From a bacterium (lineage in GTDB: Bacteria > UBA4055), in NCBI GenBank assembly GCA_029559475.1, contig JAKQBN010000030.1, positions 62,001-126,000 of the forward strand: DNA of 64,000 bases, in the 5' to 3' direction. A program made the translations under genes and the position numbers. Of the stretch, positions 17,738 to 26,528 are shown one piece after another (position 1 is the first letter of the stretch; every line of letters starts with the position of its first letter). Under the pieces are notes generated by a model, which did no database searches, was not told the origin of the DNA, and worked only from the letters and a program-made list of their open reading frames with translations.

Positions 17738-20431
17738 TCAGTGCGCATCAAGCCAGTTATCGCCTATCCCGATATTAACTTCGAGCGGAACCGACAACTC
17801 GACCGCATTTTCCATTTCGTTCCTAATGAATGCTGAAAATTTATCAACGATGTCTTCTCTTACTTCAAAAACCAATTCGTCATGTATCTGAAGCAGCATT
17901 TTTGCTTCGTAGCCGTCCATCTTTGAATCTATCCTGATCATAGCCATCTTTATAATATCAGCCGACGCTCCCTGAATAGGCGCGTTGACCGCCGCTCTGA
18001 CCGCAGCACTCTTAATGTTTTTGTTGGACGATCTGATCTCGGGGATCTCCCTTTTTCTGCCGAACATGGTTTTGACATAGCCGTACTGCTCTATGAAAAG
18101 TGTTGTATCGTCAATATATTCTTTGATCTTGCTGAACTGTGAAAAATACAGGTCAATGAAATCTGATGCTTCCTGAAAGCTGATCCCCATGTCTTCGCTA
18201 AGCCCGAATTTCGTTTTTCCGTAAAGAACCGCAAAATTCGTGGTTTTTGCTCTTGATCTCATTTCTTTTGTAACTTCATCAATGCTGACACCGTATAATT
18301 TCGATGCGGTAGCCTTATGAATATCAACACCCTGCCTGAAAGCTTCGGTAAGATTTTCATCTCTGCACAGATGCGCAAGAATTCTCAATTCTATCTGGGA
18401 ATAATCCGCAGAAATAATTTTATATCCGGGTTTCGGAATAAAAGCTGTCCTGATCTTTTCCCCGACCTCATTCTTGATAGGAATACTCTGAAGGTTCGGA
18501 TTCGCCGATGAAAGCCTGCCTGTTGTGGCTATATGCTGCAAAAACGTCGTATGTATCCTTCCGGTCGGCTTGTAAACATACTTTAAAAGTCCTGCGGCAT
18601 AAGTGTTGTTCAGCTTTGACAACTCCCGGTACTTCAAAAGATAATCAGCTATCGGCATTCCCTCATACGCGAGCTTTTTTAATACGGCGTGATCAGTTGA
18701 AAATGTCCCGCTTGTGCCCTTTCTCCCGCTTTTCATGTTCAGCTTCTCGAACAGTACCTGGCTGAGCTGCTTTGGAGAATCAAGATTGAACTCTTCTCCC
18801 GCAAGCATATAAATAGTCTTTTCAAGTTCCTTTGCCGCCGAAGCCATCTCTTTTGAAATATTTTCAAGAACCGGCTTTTCGATCCTGATGCCGTACCTTT
18901 CCATGATGAAAAGAACTCTTAAAAGCGGTATTTCCATATCGTAAAATATTTTTTCGATCTCTTCATCCGAGTGTATATCTTCTTTGATCTTAAATGAACT
19001 TCTGAAAATAAGCTCTGATTTCTCGCATTCAGTTATCTTTTTTTCAAAGCCAGTTTCTTTTTCTTCTATCGCAAAATGATTAAGGTAATTTCTTGCTATC
19101 CCTGAAAGGTCATGGTTATTAACGCCGCTCCTGACCAGAAAATCTCCAAGAAGAATATCGAATAAAGCGCATTTAACTTCAAATCCGTAATTTTTCAAAG
19201 CGTGAAGGACTCTTTTCAGGTCATAGCCTATCAGAGTGATATCGCTGTCGTCGAGTATTTCCTTAAAATCCGTGAGAAAGTCACCTATAGAATCTTTATC
19301 TTCCGAATCAAAAAGGCTCATCTGTTCATTTGCCTCTTTGAAATCTTTGCTGACAAAATAAGATTCATACTCTTTTAAAGAAATTGAAATGCTTTTAATT
19401 TTTAATTCGAGAAGATAATCTCCTTCAATATCCAGCCTCATTGAAAACTTTGCCGATTTTTTTATCCTCTTTATTAGCTGATCTACATCCTTTTTTTCCG
19501 CGATCGTATGGAAATCATATTTGCTGTGGTCATATCTGTCAGCCTTGGTGCGCTCTGTCTGAACTCCCTGCTTTTTTTCAAGATATTCGAGAAGACGCTT
19601 CATATTGAGCTTATAAAAATAATCTGCCAGTTTCTCAAAATCGTAGCTTTTGATGTGAAGTTTTTCCTCGTCAAGTTCGACTTCGAGATCTGTTTTTAAG
19701 GCTACCAGCTCCGCTGAAAGTTTGATAATATCTTTACTGTTAAGAAGTGATTCTCTTACGGCATTCCCGCCCACTTTATCAATATTTTCGAAAATTCCTT
19801 CAATAGTTCCGTGTTCCTGAAGCAGCTTTATCGCAGTTTTCCTTCCGACTTTAGGCACTCCCGGAATATTGTCTGATGTATCTCCGGTAAGAGTGAGAAA
19901 ATCTTTTATCTGTTCGGGATAAAGCTCGAACTTCTGCTTAACCCCTTCCCTGTCGTATATGGTCTGATCCTTTGGGTCGTAAACGAAAACCTTATCGTTC
20001 ACAAGCTGGGCAAGATCTTTGTCGGATGAAAAAATATAAACCGTGTATCCTAAATCAGGCGCGATTTTGCTTATAGCTCCAATAAGGTCATCAGCTTCGA
20101 AACCTTCTCTAGAGATGGTCTGGATCCCTGTGGCTTCGATCATTTCGTACAGAAGCGGGATCTGATTCCTCAGCTCCTCCGGCATTTTCTCGCGGGTAGC
20201 TTTATATTCTGGATATAGATCGTGTCTGAATGTGGGGGCGGCAGTGTCAAGAACGATCGCCATATACTCCGGAGCTTCATTCTCGATCAGGTTGAAGAAT
20301 GATGAGAAGAATCCGTATAACGCGGATACATTAAAGCCTTCCTTAGTTATCAGCGGCTTTGCTCCAAATGCAAAAAACGCCCTGTATATCAGGCCGTAGC
20401 CGTCTATAAGATATAATTTTTTCTCATTCAA
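17738..20431 (-). CDS. polA: DNA polymerase I
   Basis: Repair and Okazaki-fragment polymerase, 897 aa. The 5' nuclease domain (1-290) has DGYGLIYRAFF, DTAAPTFRHDLYPEYK, GFEADDLIGA and GDTSDNIPGVP. The middle 3'-5' exonuclease region (300-490) looks degenerate: a possible DxE (D334, E336) remains, but the second motif reads GYDLKRV where E. coli has GQNLKYD, and the third YxxxD motif is missing. The polymerase domain (520-897) is intact: SADYSQIELRILAH (A), RSRAKTTNFAVLYGK (B), QIHDELVFEV (C). The start codon is TTG at 20431; the nearby ATG is out of frame. AAGG lies 7 nt upstream. Proofreading is probably lost, as in several other bacterial Pol I enzymes. Confidence 0.96.
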   Translation of the reverse strand: MNEKKLYLIDGYGLIYRAFFAFGAKPLITKEGFNVSALYGFFSSFFNLIENEAPEYMAIVLDTAAPTFRHDLYPEYKATREKMPEELRNQIPLLYEMIEATGIQTISREGFEADDLIGAISKIAPDLGYTVYIFSSDKDLAQLVNDKVFVYDPKDQTIYDREGVKQKFELYPEQIKDFLTLTGDTSDNIPGVPKVGRKTAIKLLQEHGTIEGIFENIDKVGGNAVRESLLNSKDIIKLSAELVALKTDLEVELDEEKLHIKSYDFEKLADYFYKLNMKRLLEYLEKKQGVQTERTKADRYDHSKYDFHTIAEKKDVDQLIKRIKKSAKFSMRLDIEGDYLLELKIKSISISLKEYESYFVSKDFKEANEQMSLFDSEDKDSIGDFLTDFKEILDDSDITLIGYDLKRVLHALKNYGFEVKCALFDILLGDFLVRSGVNNHDLSGIARNYLNHFAIEEKETGFEKKITECEKSELIFRSSFKIKEDIHSDEEIEKIFYDMEIPLLRVLFIMERYGIRIEKPVLENISKEMASAAKELEKTIYMLAGEEFNLDSPKQLSQVLFEKLNMKSGRKGTSGTFSTDHAVLKKLAYEGMPIADYLLKYRELSKLNNTYAAGLLKYVYKPTGRIHTTFLQHIATTGRLSSANPNLQSIPIKNEVGEKIRTAFIPKPGYKIISADYSQIELRILAHLCRDENLTEAFRQGVDIHKATASKLYGVSIDEVTKEMRSRAKTTNFAVLYGKTKFGLSEDMGISFQEASDFIDLYFSQFSKIKEYIDDTTLFIEQYGYVKTMFGRKREIPEIRSSNKNIKSAAVRAAVNAPIQGASADIIKMAMIRIDSKMDGYEAKMLLQIHDELVFEVREDIVDKFSAFIRNEMENAVELSVPLEVNIGIGDNWLDAH

Positions 20432-20477
20432 GATAATACCTTTTTTTTAACCTTGGTGGAAAATAAGTTTTAATAGC

Positions 20478-20498
20478 CTGTTTTGCAATCTAAAACAG
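20478..20498 (-). terminator. Possible stem-loop between the SUMF1 gene and polA
   Basis: CTGTTTT, 7-nt loop, AAAACAG directly after the stop codon of the 20502-21968 gene. On the minus strand it is followed by an A/T-rich but interrupted stretch, so termination would be weak. Confidence 0.35.
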
Positions 20499-20501
20499 AG
20501 T

Positions 20502-21968
20502 TTATTTAATGCTTCTGACCATTCTGAAGCCTATATAAAAATATTTGTCATTGGGATTGTAAAGATTTCTGCAGCATACTCTTGCGCATTTTTCGTAATT
20601 GAACCAGCTTCCTCCTCTTATCACTCGAAGAAAACCTTTTACCGGACCTGTAGGATTGGATAAATTCTTTATATCATCCGGATAAACATCATACCAGTCC
20701 CAGCACCACTCGCTGACGTTACCTGTCATATCGTATAATCCAAGTTCATTAGCCTTCATTCTGCTTCCAACTGAACATGTTGATTCTTTTGCGGTTTTCG
20801 TATAGACAGCCACTTCTTGTATCCTGTCGCTTCCGCTGTATAAATATTTATGGGATTTCTTTCCTCCTCCGGACGCATATTCCCATTCTGCTTCGGTAGG
20901 AAGCCTGTAGCCGTTCGCTTTAAAATCGCAGACAATATCGCTGCCGGTACCTGTATAACATTTCTGCAATCCCTCCGTCTCGCTCATTTTGTTGCAGAAT
21001 TTTACTGCGTCGTACCAGCTTACGTTCTCTACGGGAAGACTGTCACCTGTAAATTCCGAAACGCTTTTTCCCATTATATAATTCCATTCGGCCTGAGTTG
21101 TCTCATATTTACTGATATAAAAACTGCTGACGGACACTTTATGAATTGGAAGTTCATCAGTGCAGCCCTGACTTCCACCCATTTCAAAAGAACCTCCTTC
21201 GACAAGAACGTATTCGCCTCCAATATCCGGTCCCGGTTTCAATTTCACGTTTCTTTTTACAGCTGTTCCCTGTTCTATTATGAACTCTTCACTGTAACTT
21301 TTATGGCCTTTCTTTTTTATTTTGAGCTTATAAACTCCGGCCGGCAGATTGGAAAAAGTCCTGTTACCGTAACATGAGTATTTATTGAACCCTTCCTCCC
21401 ACAACTCCGTGAAACAGCTGTCAGGCGAAGTCGTGATCTGAACTGACCCGACGGGATAATCAGGATACATCATTATCGTTTTATCTTCTTTATCAGACAG
21501 ACTGACGGTCTTTTCTAAGGTCTTTGTGCTGTCCATTTCCACTTTCAACCTGTATTCACCCGGCTGAAGTTTAATTCTTTCATATTCTTTTGTAAACTCT
21601 CCGTTGATAAATACTTTCACCTTCTTAAATGTGTTGATAGTAAGCGTCGCCCGAACATCTGCGAAAACATATTTCTTTCGTGTTTCAGGCGCTTTAACAA
21701 CCAAAGTTTCTTCAATTTCTGGAAAACCTTTGATCGAAAGCGATACTTTATGCCTGCCCGCAGGATATTCGAATTCTACAGGAGTTATTCCTATCTCTTC
21801 ATCAGCTATATAAACTTCCGCGCCTTCAGGTTCAGAAATGATAATGACTTTGGCTATCTGAACAGTAAATACCGGCTTTTTCATTTGATCCTGAGATGTA
21901 TTTAACGAATCCTGCGCGGACATTGTCAAAAACATTCCCGATATTAAAAACGGCAACAATAATCTCAT
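20502..21968 (-). CDS. Exported PEGA / SUMF1-domain protein (paralogue A)
   Basis: A 488-aa exported protein with signal peptide 1-18. Three PEGA-type beta modules follow: about 42-95 (SEPEGAEVYIADEEIG, YPAGRHKVSL), 105-160 (VKVFINGEF) and 175-240 (NLPAGVYKLKIKKKGHKSY). The C-terminal 250-487 is a formylglycine-generating-enzyme-like (SUMF1) fold: VEGGSFEMGGSQ, PVENVSWYDAVKFCNKMSE, GYRLPTEAEWEYA, MTGNVSEWCWDWY, RVIRGGSW, GFRMVR. The RGGSW stretch lacks the CxxxxC copper/active-site pair of true FGE, so protein modification by that chemistry is not expected. Unlike four of its relatives at 25-33 kb it lacks the extra N-terminal module. It stands alone upstream of polA and divergent from ruvX. 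Confidence 0.85.
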   Translation of the reverse strand: MRLLLPFLISGMFLTMSAQDSLNTSQDQMKKPVFTVQIAKVIIISEPEGAEVYIADEEIGITPVEFEYPAGRHKVSLSIKGFPEIEETLVVKAPETRKKYVFADVRATLTINTFKKVKVFINGEFTKEYERIKLQPGEYRLKVEMDSTKTLEKTVSLSDKEDKTIMMYPDYPVGSVQITTSPDSCFTELWEEGFNKYSCYGNRTFSNLPAGVYKLKIKKKGHKSYSEEFIIEQGTAVKRNVKLKPGPDIGGEYVLVEGGSFEMGGSQGCTDELPIHKVSVSSFYISKYETTQAEWNYIMGKSVSEFTGDSLPVENVSWYDAVKFCNKMSETEGLQKCYTGTGSDIVCDFKANGYRLPTEAEWEYASGGGKKSHKYLYSGSDRIQEVAVYTKTAKESTCSVGSRMKANELGLYDMTGNVSEWCWDWYDVYPDDIKNLSNPTGPVKGFLRVIRGGSWFNYEKCARVCCRNLYNPNDKYFYIGFRMVRSIK

Positions 21969-22100
21969 ATTCGTACCAACTGGGCAATTTATATTAGTTC
22001 ACTACTTTTAATATAATAAAGTCTTACGTTAAAACCTAATAAAATATTTCTTTTTTTCACTACATTTGATATATTGATGTCAAATTATGCAGGGAGCGTG

Positions 22101-22511
22101 GTGTCCAGGATTTTAGCTATAGATTACGGTGATGTGAGGATTGGTCTTGCACTAACCGACCCTTTAAAGATAATTTCATCGGGCTATAAGACAATAAAAA
22201 ATGAAGGCGATGAAAAAATCATCGATGCTTTAAAAGCCATAATTCTTTCAGAAGAAGTTGAAAAGATAATACTCGGACACCCTGTAGGTCTCGACGGGAA
22301 TAAGACGAAAAAGACCGTTCAGGTTGAGCAGTTCGGGGAAAAACTGAAACTCCTCGGAAAGGAAATTATTTTATTTGACGAGAGTTTTTCGTCAAAGAGG
22401 GCGCATCAGATTATCCACGAAATGGGGAAAAAGACGGGAAATAATAAGGAAATGATCGATATGCTGGCTGCTCAGGTGATCCTTGAAGATTATTTGAGGT
22501 CAGTACAGTGA
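22101..22511 (+). CDS. ruvX: Putative pre-16S rRNA nuclease / Holliday junction resolvase-like protein
   Basis: YqgF/RuvX-family RNase H-fold nuclease, which processes the 16S rRNA 5' end in E. coli; 136 aa, the normal size. Seen: first-strand acidic motif LAIDYGDVRIGLALTD, LGHPVGLDG, LFDESFSS and the C-terminal acidic DMLAAQVILEDYL. I take GTG at 22101 as the start because AGGGAG lies 4 nt upstream and the protein then begins MSRILAIDYGD, as family members do. Earlier in-frame TTG (22074) and ATG (22077) codons are possible. It opens a four-gene unit; its stop overlaps the next start (GTGA). Confidence 0.92.
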   Translation: MSRILAIDYGDVRIGLALTDPLKIISSGYKTIKNEGDEKIIDALKAIILSEEVEKIILGHPVGLDGNKTKKTVQVEQFGEKLKLLGKEIILFDESFSSKRAHQIIHEMGKKTGNNKEMIDMLAAQVILEDYLRSVQ

Positions 22512-23548
22512 AAGATATTTTTTCTCAATATAAAGCGCCTGATAACATGAAAAGTTCTGACGGATCATCGAGATACGCTTTCGTCACTTTTTTGATGATG
22601 AACGACAGCTATCTGGCCTCAGCGCTTCTTATGGCATACGGGCTGAAAAATCAGAACTCTCAGGCCGATACTGTCTGTATGGTGACAGAAGAGATAGATG
22701 ATGATACCTTGATCCCTTTAAAAATGATCTATGATCATGTAATCCGGGTAAAAAGGATATTTATTCCTCATAAAGAAAGGAAAGGAAGAGAAGACAGGCC
22801 TCTCTGGTTCACCCGGCTGAACTCACTTCTGCTTGGTCCTGACGGAAATTACGGATTAAAATACGAAAAGGTCTGTATCCTTGACGCTGATGTTTATCCG
22901 ATAAGGAATTATGACACCTTATTCAGTGTCCCGACACCTGCCGGAATGCTGAATGAAAAAAAATCCAACTGTCTCGAGTGGGATGATAACGGGAAGTACA
23001 TTTATCCCGAATCAATAAAAAAGGAAGGCAAATGGAACTGGCATAAGATCTATGAGCCTGTCGCCCCTCACGGTTCGCCTATCCCGAAAGAGGTAACTGA
23101 CCGTCCGCTTCATGATCCCTCTAATCTTGGTCTGAACGGCTCAATTTATGTTTTCGACACAGATGCGAAAGAGCTTGAAAGCATAGTTGAAGATGTTGAA
23201 AAACCTGAGATTAAAAGGCTTGTCGGCGACTTGTTCAAATGGCCGGACATGCAGTATTTTACGATTAGGTGGTCAGGACAGTGGCACAGCATCGACATAA
23301 AATTCAGTTCGTTCAACGGTTATCCTTCTTTGAAATATCTTTGCGGATGTCATTATTCCGGTTTTAAACCGTGGTATTTCAAGCAGAAAGGCCTGAAGAA
23401 CTATATGGAGCATGAAGATTTCATTTTCTGGTATAAGAATTATATCTCCATGCTTGAAAATTATCCTGAAATGCAAAATATTAAAAGGCTTGTTAATATC
23501 AAAAAAAATATTTTGAGCCTCGGAGTAATAAATGATAAAAAAACCTAA
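22508..23548 (+). CDS. Glycogenin-like glycosyltransferase (GT8 type)
   Basis: A 346-aa GT-A fold glycosyltransferase. FVTFLMMNDSYLASALLMAYGL at the N-terminus and the metal-binding DxD at D126-D128 (ILDADVYP) match glycogenin/galactinol synthase-like GT8 enzymes, as do NGSIYVFD and the late HYSGFKPW motif (His for the nucleotide diphosphate). The sugar and acceptor cannot be told from sequence. The start is GTG overlapping the ruvX stop by 4 bp; the 3' end overlaps the epimerase gene by 17 bp. The neighbouring epimerase suggests that the two act on the same cell-surface or storage glycan. Confidence 0.85.
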   Translation: MKDIFSQYKAPDNMKSSDGSSRYAFVTFLMMNDSYLASALLMAYGLKNQNSQADTVCMVTEEIDDDTLIPLKMIYDHVIRVKRIFIPHKERKGREDRPLWFTRLNSLLLGPDGNYGLKYEKVCILDADVYPIRNYDTLFSVPTPAGMLNEKKSNCLEWDDNGKYIYPESIKKEGKWNWHKIYEPVAPHGSPIPKEVTDRPLHDPSNLGLNGSIYVFDTDAKELESIVEDVEKPEIKRLVGDLFKWPDMQYFTIRWSGQWHSIDIKFSSFNGYPSLKYLCGCHYSGFKPWYFKQKGLKNYMEHEDFIFWYKNYISMLENYPEMQNIKRLVNIKKNILSLGVINDKKT

Positions 23549-24548
23549 GATCTTCATAAGCGGAGTAGCCGGATTTTTGGGCAGCCATCTTGCGGATATA
23601 TTCATAGCTGAAGGCTACAAAGTTGCAGGCTGCGATAACCTTATCGGCGGATATCTGGATAATGTTCCGTCTGAAGTGGAATTTTACCAGTATGACCTGA
23701 ATTTCCATAATTCCGTTGTAAAGATCACGAAAGACTGCGATATAATTTTTCACTGCGCCGCTACTGCCTATGAAGGTTTGAGCGTATTCAGCCCTTATTT
23801 TGTAACTAAGAACATAGTTGAATCCTCCGTCTCTCTGATAACGGCGGCGATCGCGAACAAGGCTGAACGATTTGTTTTCTGTTCATCAATGGCAAGATAC
23901 GGAACTCAGGACAAAGTTCCTTTTACGGAAGATATGACGCCAAAGCCGCAGGACCCGTACGGGATTGGCAAGTTCAGTTCGGAGCTGTTCTTAAGAAACC
24001 TCTGCGAAACTCACGGTATGGATTACGTCATAGCAGTTCCTCATAATATTATCGGGCCTCGTCAGAAATATGACGATCCCTACAGGAATGTTGCCAGCAT
24101 TATGATCAACCTTATGCTTCAGGGCAGACAGCCGATCATTTACGGCGACGGCGAGCAGAAAAGATGTTTCAGCTTTATTCAGGACGACATTGATATACTC
24201 TACAGGCTGGCTTTTGAAAAAAGCGCGGTCGGCGAAGTGATCAATATCGGTCCTGACGATGAGTTCGTAACTATAAATCAGCTTGCCGGTTGTATAGCTG
24301 AGATTATTGATTTTCAGCTTGATCCTATATATGAAAGGTCAAGACCGCAGGAAGTGGTCCTGGCAAACTGCTCGGCTGAAAAAGCGAGAATGCTTTTCGG
24401 ATATACACCTAAAACAAGGCTGAAGGACGGGTTGAGATCAATGGTAGAATATATAAAAACCAGAGGACCTAAGCCTTTCAAATATCACATCGATCTTGAA
24501 ATAATAAACAGTAAAACGCCGGACACATGGAAAAACCGGAAATTCTAG
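23532..24548 (+). CDS. NAD-dependent sugar-nucleotide epimerase/dehydratase
   Basis: Extended short-chain dehydrogenase of 338 aa. Rossmann motif GVAGFLGSHLAD at residues 10-21, catalytic Ser in CSSMARYG and the YxxxK pair in DPYGIGK near 145, NIIGPRQKY and IIYGDGEQKRCFSFIQD in the substrate part. This is the UDP-glucose 4-epimerase / dTDP-glucose dehydratase branch. RCFSFIQDD (rather than RDYIHV) is a variant of the usual epimerase motif, so the exact sugar is unclear. It overlaps the glycosyltransferase gene upstream (17 bp) and the pseudouridine synthase gene downstream (22 bp). Confidence 0.88.
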   Translation: MIKKPKIFISGVAGFLGSHLADIFIAEGYKVAGCDNLIGGYLDNVPSEVEFYQYDLNFHNSVVKITKDCDIIFHCAATAYEGLSVFSPYFVTKNIVESSVSLITAAIANKAERFVFCSSMARYGTQDKVPFTEDMTPKPQDPYGIGKFSSELFLRNLCETHGMDYVIAVPHNIIGPRQKYDDPYRNVASIMINLMLQGRQPIIYGDGEQKRCFSFIQDDIDILYRLAFEKSAVGEVINIGPDDEFVTINQLAGCIAEIIDFQLDPIYERSRPQEVVLANCSAEKARMLFGYTPKTRLKDGLRSMVEYIKTRGPKPFKYHIDLEIINSKTPDTWKNRKF

Positions 24549-25201
24549 CTCAAACGGCTGATTATGCCGTTATTTTTAAACCGGCAGGCCTTCCCTGTCA
24601 GCTTAAATCAGCATTCTCAGGTTATACTCTTGAATCAGAATTAAAACTCAAGCTGGGTAAGAATAAAATATTCTTTCCTCACAGGCTCGATAAGATCACA
24701 TCGGGACTTCTGATAGTAGCATTCGATAAAGATACTGTCGAATTTTTTAATAATGAGATCAGAAATAAACGACTCGGAAAATATTATCTTGCGCTGACTG
24801 AATCGAAGATAAATGATCCTCATACTCTTATAGGTTTACAAAAAAGATATATTAAAGTACACGATGACAATAGCGAGATCGTCAGAAGCGGAGGGCTTCC
24901 GTCATTTCTAGAAATTCTGTCTGTTGAACCCGCACCGGGAAATAATGAATGTTTTCATGTGCTGATCAGGCTTCTGACAGGCAGGATGCACCAGATCCGC
25001 GTTATGCTTGCGGATATGGGGATACCGTTATGCGGTGACAGGCTTTACAATCCCGGATCAAAATATAAAGAATTTTATCTTGAATCAATAGTGCTGAAAT
25101 TCACTGATCCGGAAAATATTGAACAGCGTTTTTATTATAAAAACCCTAAGAGAATAATTGAAATAAGCGAAACTATAAAAGCTTTTTTAAACACTTTATG
25201 A
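24527..25201 (+). CDS. RluA-family RNA pseudouridine synthase
   Basis: Converts specific uridines in rRNA or tRNA to pseudouridine. The 224 aa comprise the catalytic domain without an S4 domain. Catalytic Asp55 is in HRLDKITSGLL; the FKPAGLPCQ motif lies near 17-25 and the C-terminal GRMHQIRVMLADMGIPLCGD motif near 150. The target site is not predictable. It is the last gene of the ruvX unit and ends 10 bp before the convergent SUMF1 gene; I see no terminator hairpin between them. Confidence 0.92.
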   Translation: MEKPEILAQTADYAVIFKPAGLPCQLKSAFSGYTLESELKLKLGKNKIFFPHRLDKITSGLLIVAFDKDTVEFFNNEIRNKRLGKYYLALTESKINDPHTLIGLQKRYIKVHDDNSEIVRSGGLPSFLEILSVEPAPGNNECFHVLIRLLTGRMHQIRVMLADMGIPLCGDRLYNPGSKYKEFYLESIVLKFTDPENIEQRFYYKNPKRIIEISETIKAFLNTL

Positions 25202-25211
25202 CGGGATTTTA

Positions 25212-26528
25212 TTATCTCCTTACCGATCTTGCTATCCTGAACCCGCCATCACTGTCGGCAGATTCAGGTCCGGAGTGTGTGCGGGATTTATATCCTAAGT
25301 CGCTGAAAACCGGATCACTTTTATAGCTGCTGCCTCTCAGTACCCGGGAATATACATTTGGATCGCTTCCGTCCGCTCCTGTAGGATCGGTCTGATATTC
25401 GCTTTTATAATAATAACACCAGTCCCAGCACCATTCATAAACATTGCCGGTCATATCGTAAATTCCGAGTACATTCGGTCTTTTTGTTCCTGCGGGATGA
25501 CTTCTTCCGTCTGAGTTTGAATAATGCCATGCGACTTCATCAATAATATCACTTCCGCTGTATTTATATCCTAAATAAATTGGTCCTCCGCCGGCAGCAT
25601 ATTCCCATTCAGCTTCGGTCGGCAGTCTGTATCCGTTTGCGGAAAAATCGCATTTTATATTCTCGCCACTGCCGCTGTAGCATTTTTTTAGACCTTTCTT
25701 TTCGCTTAGTTTATTGCAGAACTCTACAGCATCATACCATGTTATGCTGTCAACAGGGAAATTGAATTCAGACTGTTTGAAACTCCCCTCTCCGGTTACT
25801 GAATTATAGATCTCCTTTGTAACTTCGAACATGCCTATGTAGAAATCGCTCAGAGTCACTTTATGTAACGGTTTTTCTAATTCCTCATTATTGTTTCCCA
25901 TAATGAAAGTACTGCCTTTTACCAGAACTTCCGAACCGTAATCCCTTTCAAGGTCCACATTGAACAACGTACTGTCCGTATTGACTTCGATCTTTTTGTT
26001 CATTTTATAATAACCCGGCCCTGATACCGACAGTTCATGCGTACCTGTTCTTAACTTTATATTTCTTCCGTATCGTATAGGTTTCCCGTCAACCGATATC
26101 TCAGAATTTTCAGGCTTTCCTGTAAAATTCACGGACAGTTCTGTGATCTTCATTTCTTCTCCCGTGCCTCTGATCTCAATACCGTAAACAGTATTAGAAT
26201 TCAGACTGAAAGGAAATGCGTGTTTTTTTGTATCATAACCTTCTTTTTTGAAAATTATATCCCTGCTGTCCTGCTGCATATAAACAAAGTATATACCGTC
26301 CCTGTAATCGTGTTTTTCGTATCCCTGACCGTCGAACTGAAGATCTGAGATATCGCTATAGACCTTCAGGATCGCACACCACTGCCCGAATATATCTTTT
26401 TGACCGTATTTTTGTGCCGAAAGGTCACCGGTGATCTGCTCTATATTTTTTGCGATCTCGAACTGAGCCCCGAATGATACACCTGCCATTAATAATACAA
26501 TACTGACTGATAATAGTTTAAAGCTCAT
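25212..26528 (-). CDS. Exported SUMF1-domain protein (paralogue B)
   Basis: A 438-aa protein with signal peptide 1-21. Residues 22-140 form the N-terminal module shared with three relatives (QFEIAKNIEQITGDLSAQKY, GQWCAILKVYSDISDLQF, GIYFVYMQQDSRDI). One PEGA-like unit is at 150-200 (VDGKPIRYGRNIKLRTGTHEL), then a SUMF1 domain at about 206-437 (FIMGNNNEELEKPLHKVTL, GYRLPTEAEWEYAAGGG, MTGNVYEWCWDWC, RVLRGSSY). It has the fewest PEGA units of the set, and its C-terminal RVLRGSS stretch has no cysteine. The start at 26528 overlaps the stop of the upstream paralogue (ATGA); a longer in-frame start at 26615 would lie inside that gene and is rejected. Confidence 0.85.
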   Translation of the reverse strand: MSFKLLSVSIVLLMAGVSFGAQFEIAKNIEQITGDLSAQKYGQKDIFGQWCAILKVYSDISDLQFDGQGYEKHDYRDGIYFVYMQQDSRDIIFKKEGYDTKKHAFPFSLNSNTVYGIEIRGTGEEMKITELSVNFTGKPENSEISVDGKPIRYGRNIKLRTGTHELSVSGPGYYKMNKKIEVNTDSTLFNVDLERDYGSEVLVKGSTFIMGNNNEELEKPLHKVTLSDFYIGMFEVTKEIYNSVTGEGSFKQSEFNFPVDSITWYDAVEFCNKLSEKKGLKKCYSGSGENIKCDFSANGYRLPTEAEWEYAAGGGPIYLGYKYSGSDIIDEVAWHYSNSDGRSHPAGTKRPNVLGIYDMTGNVYEWCWDWCYYYKSEYQTDPTGADGSDPNVYSRVLRGSSYKSDPVFSDLGYKSRTHSGPESADSDGGFRIARSVRR

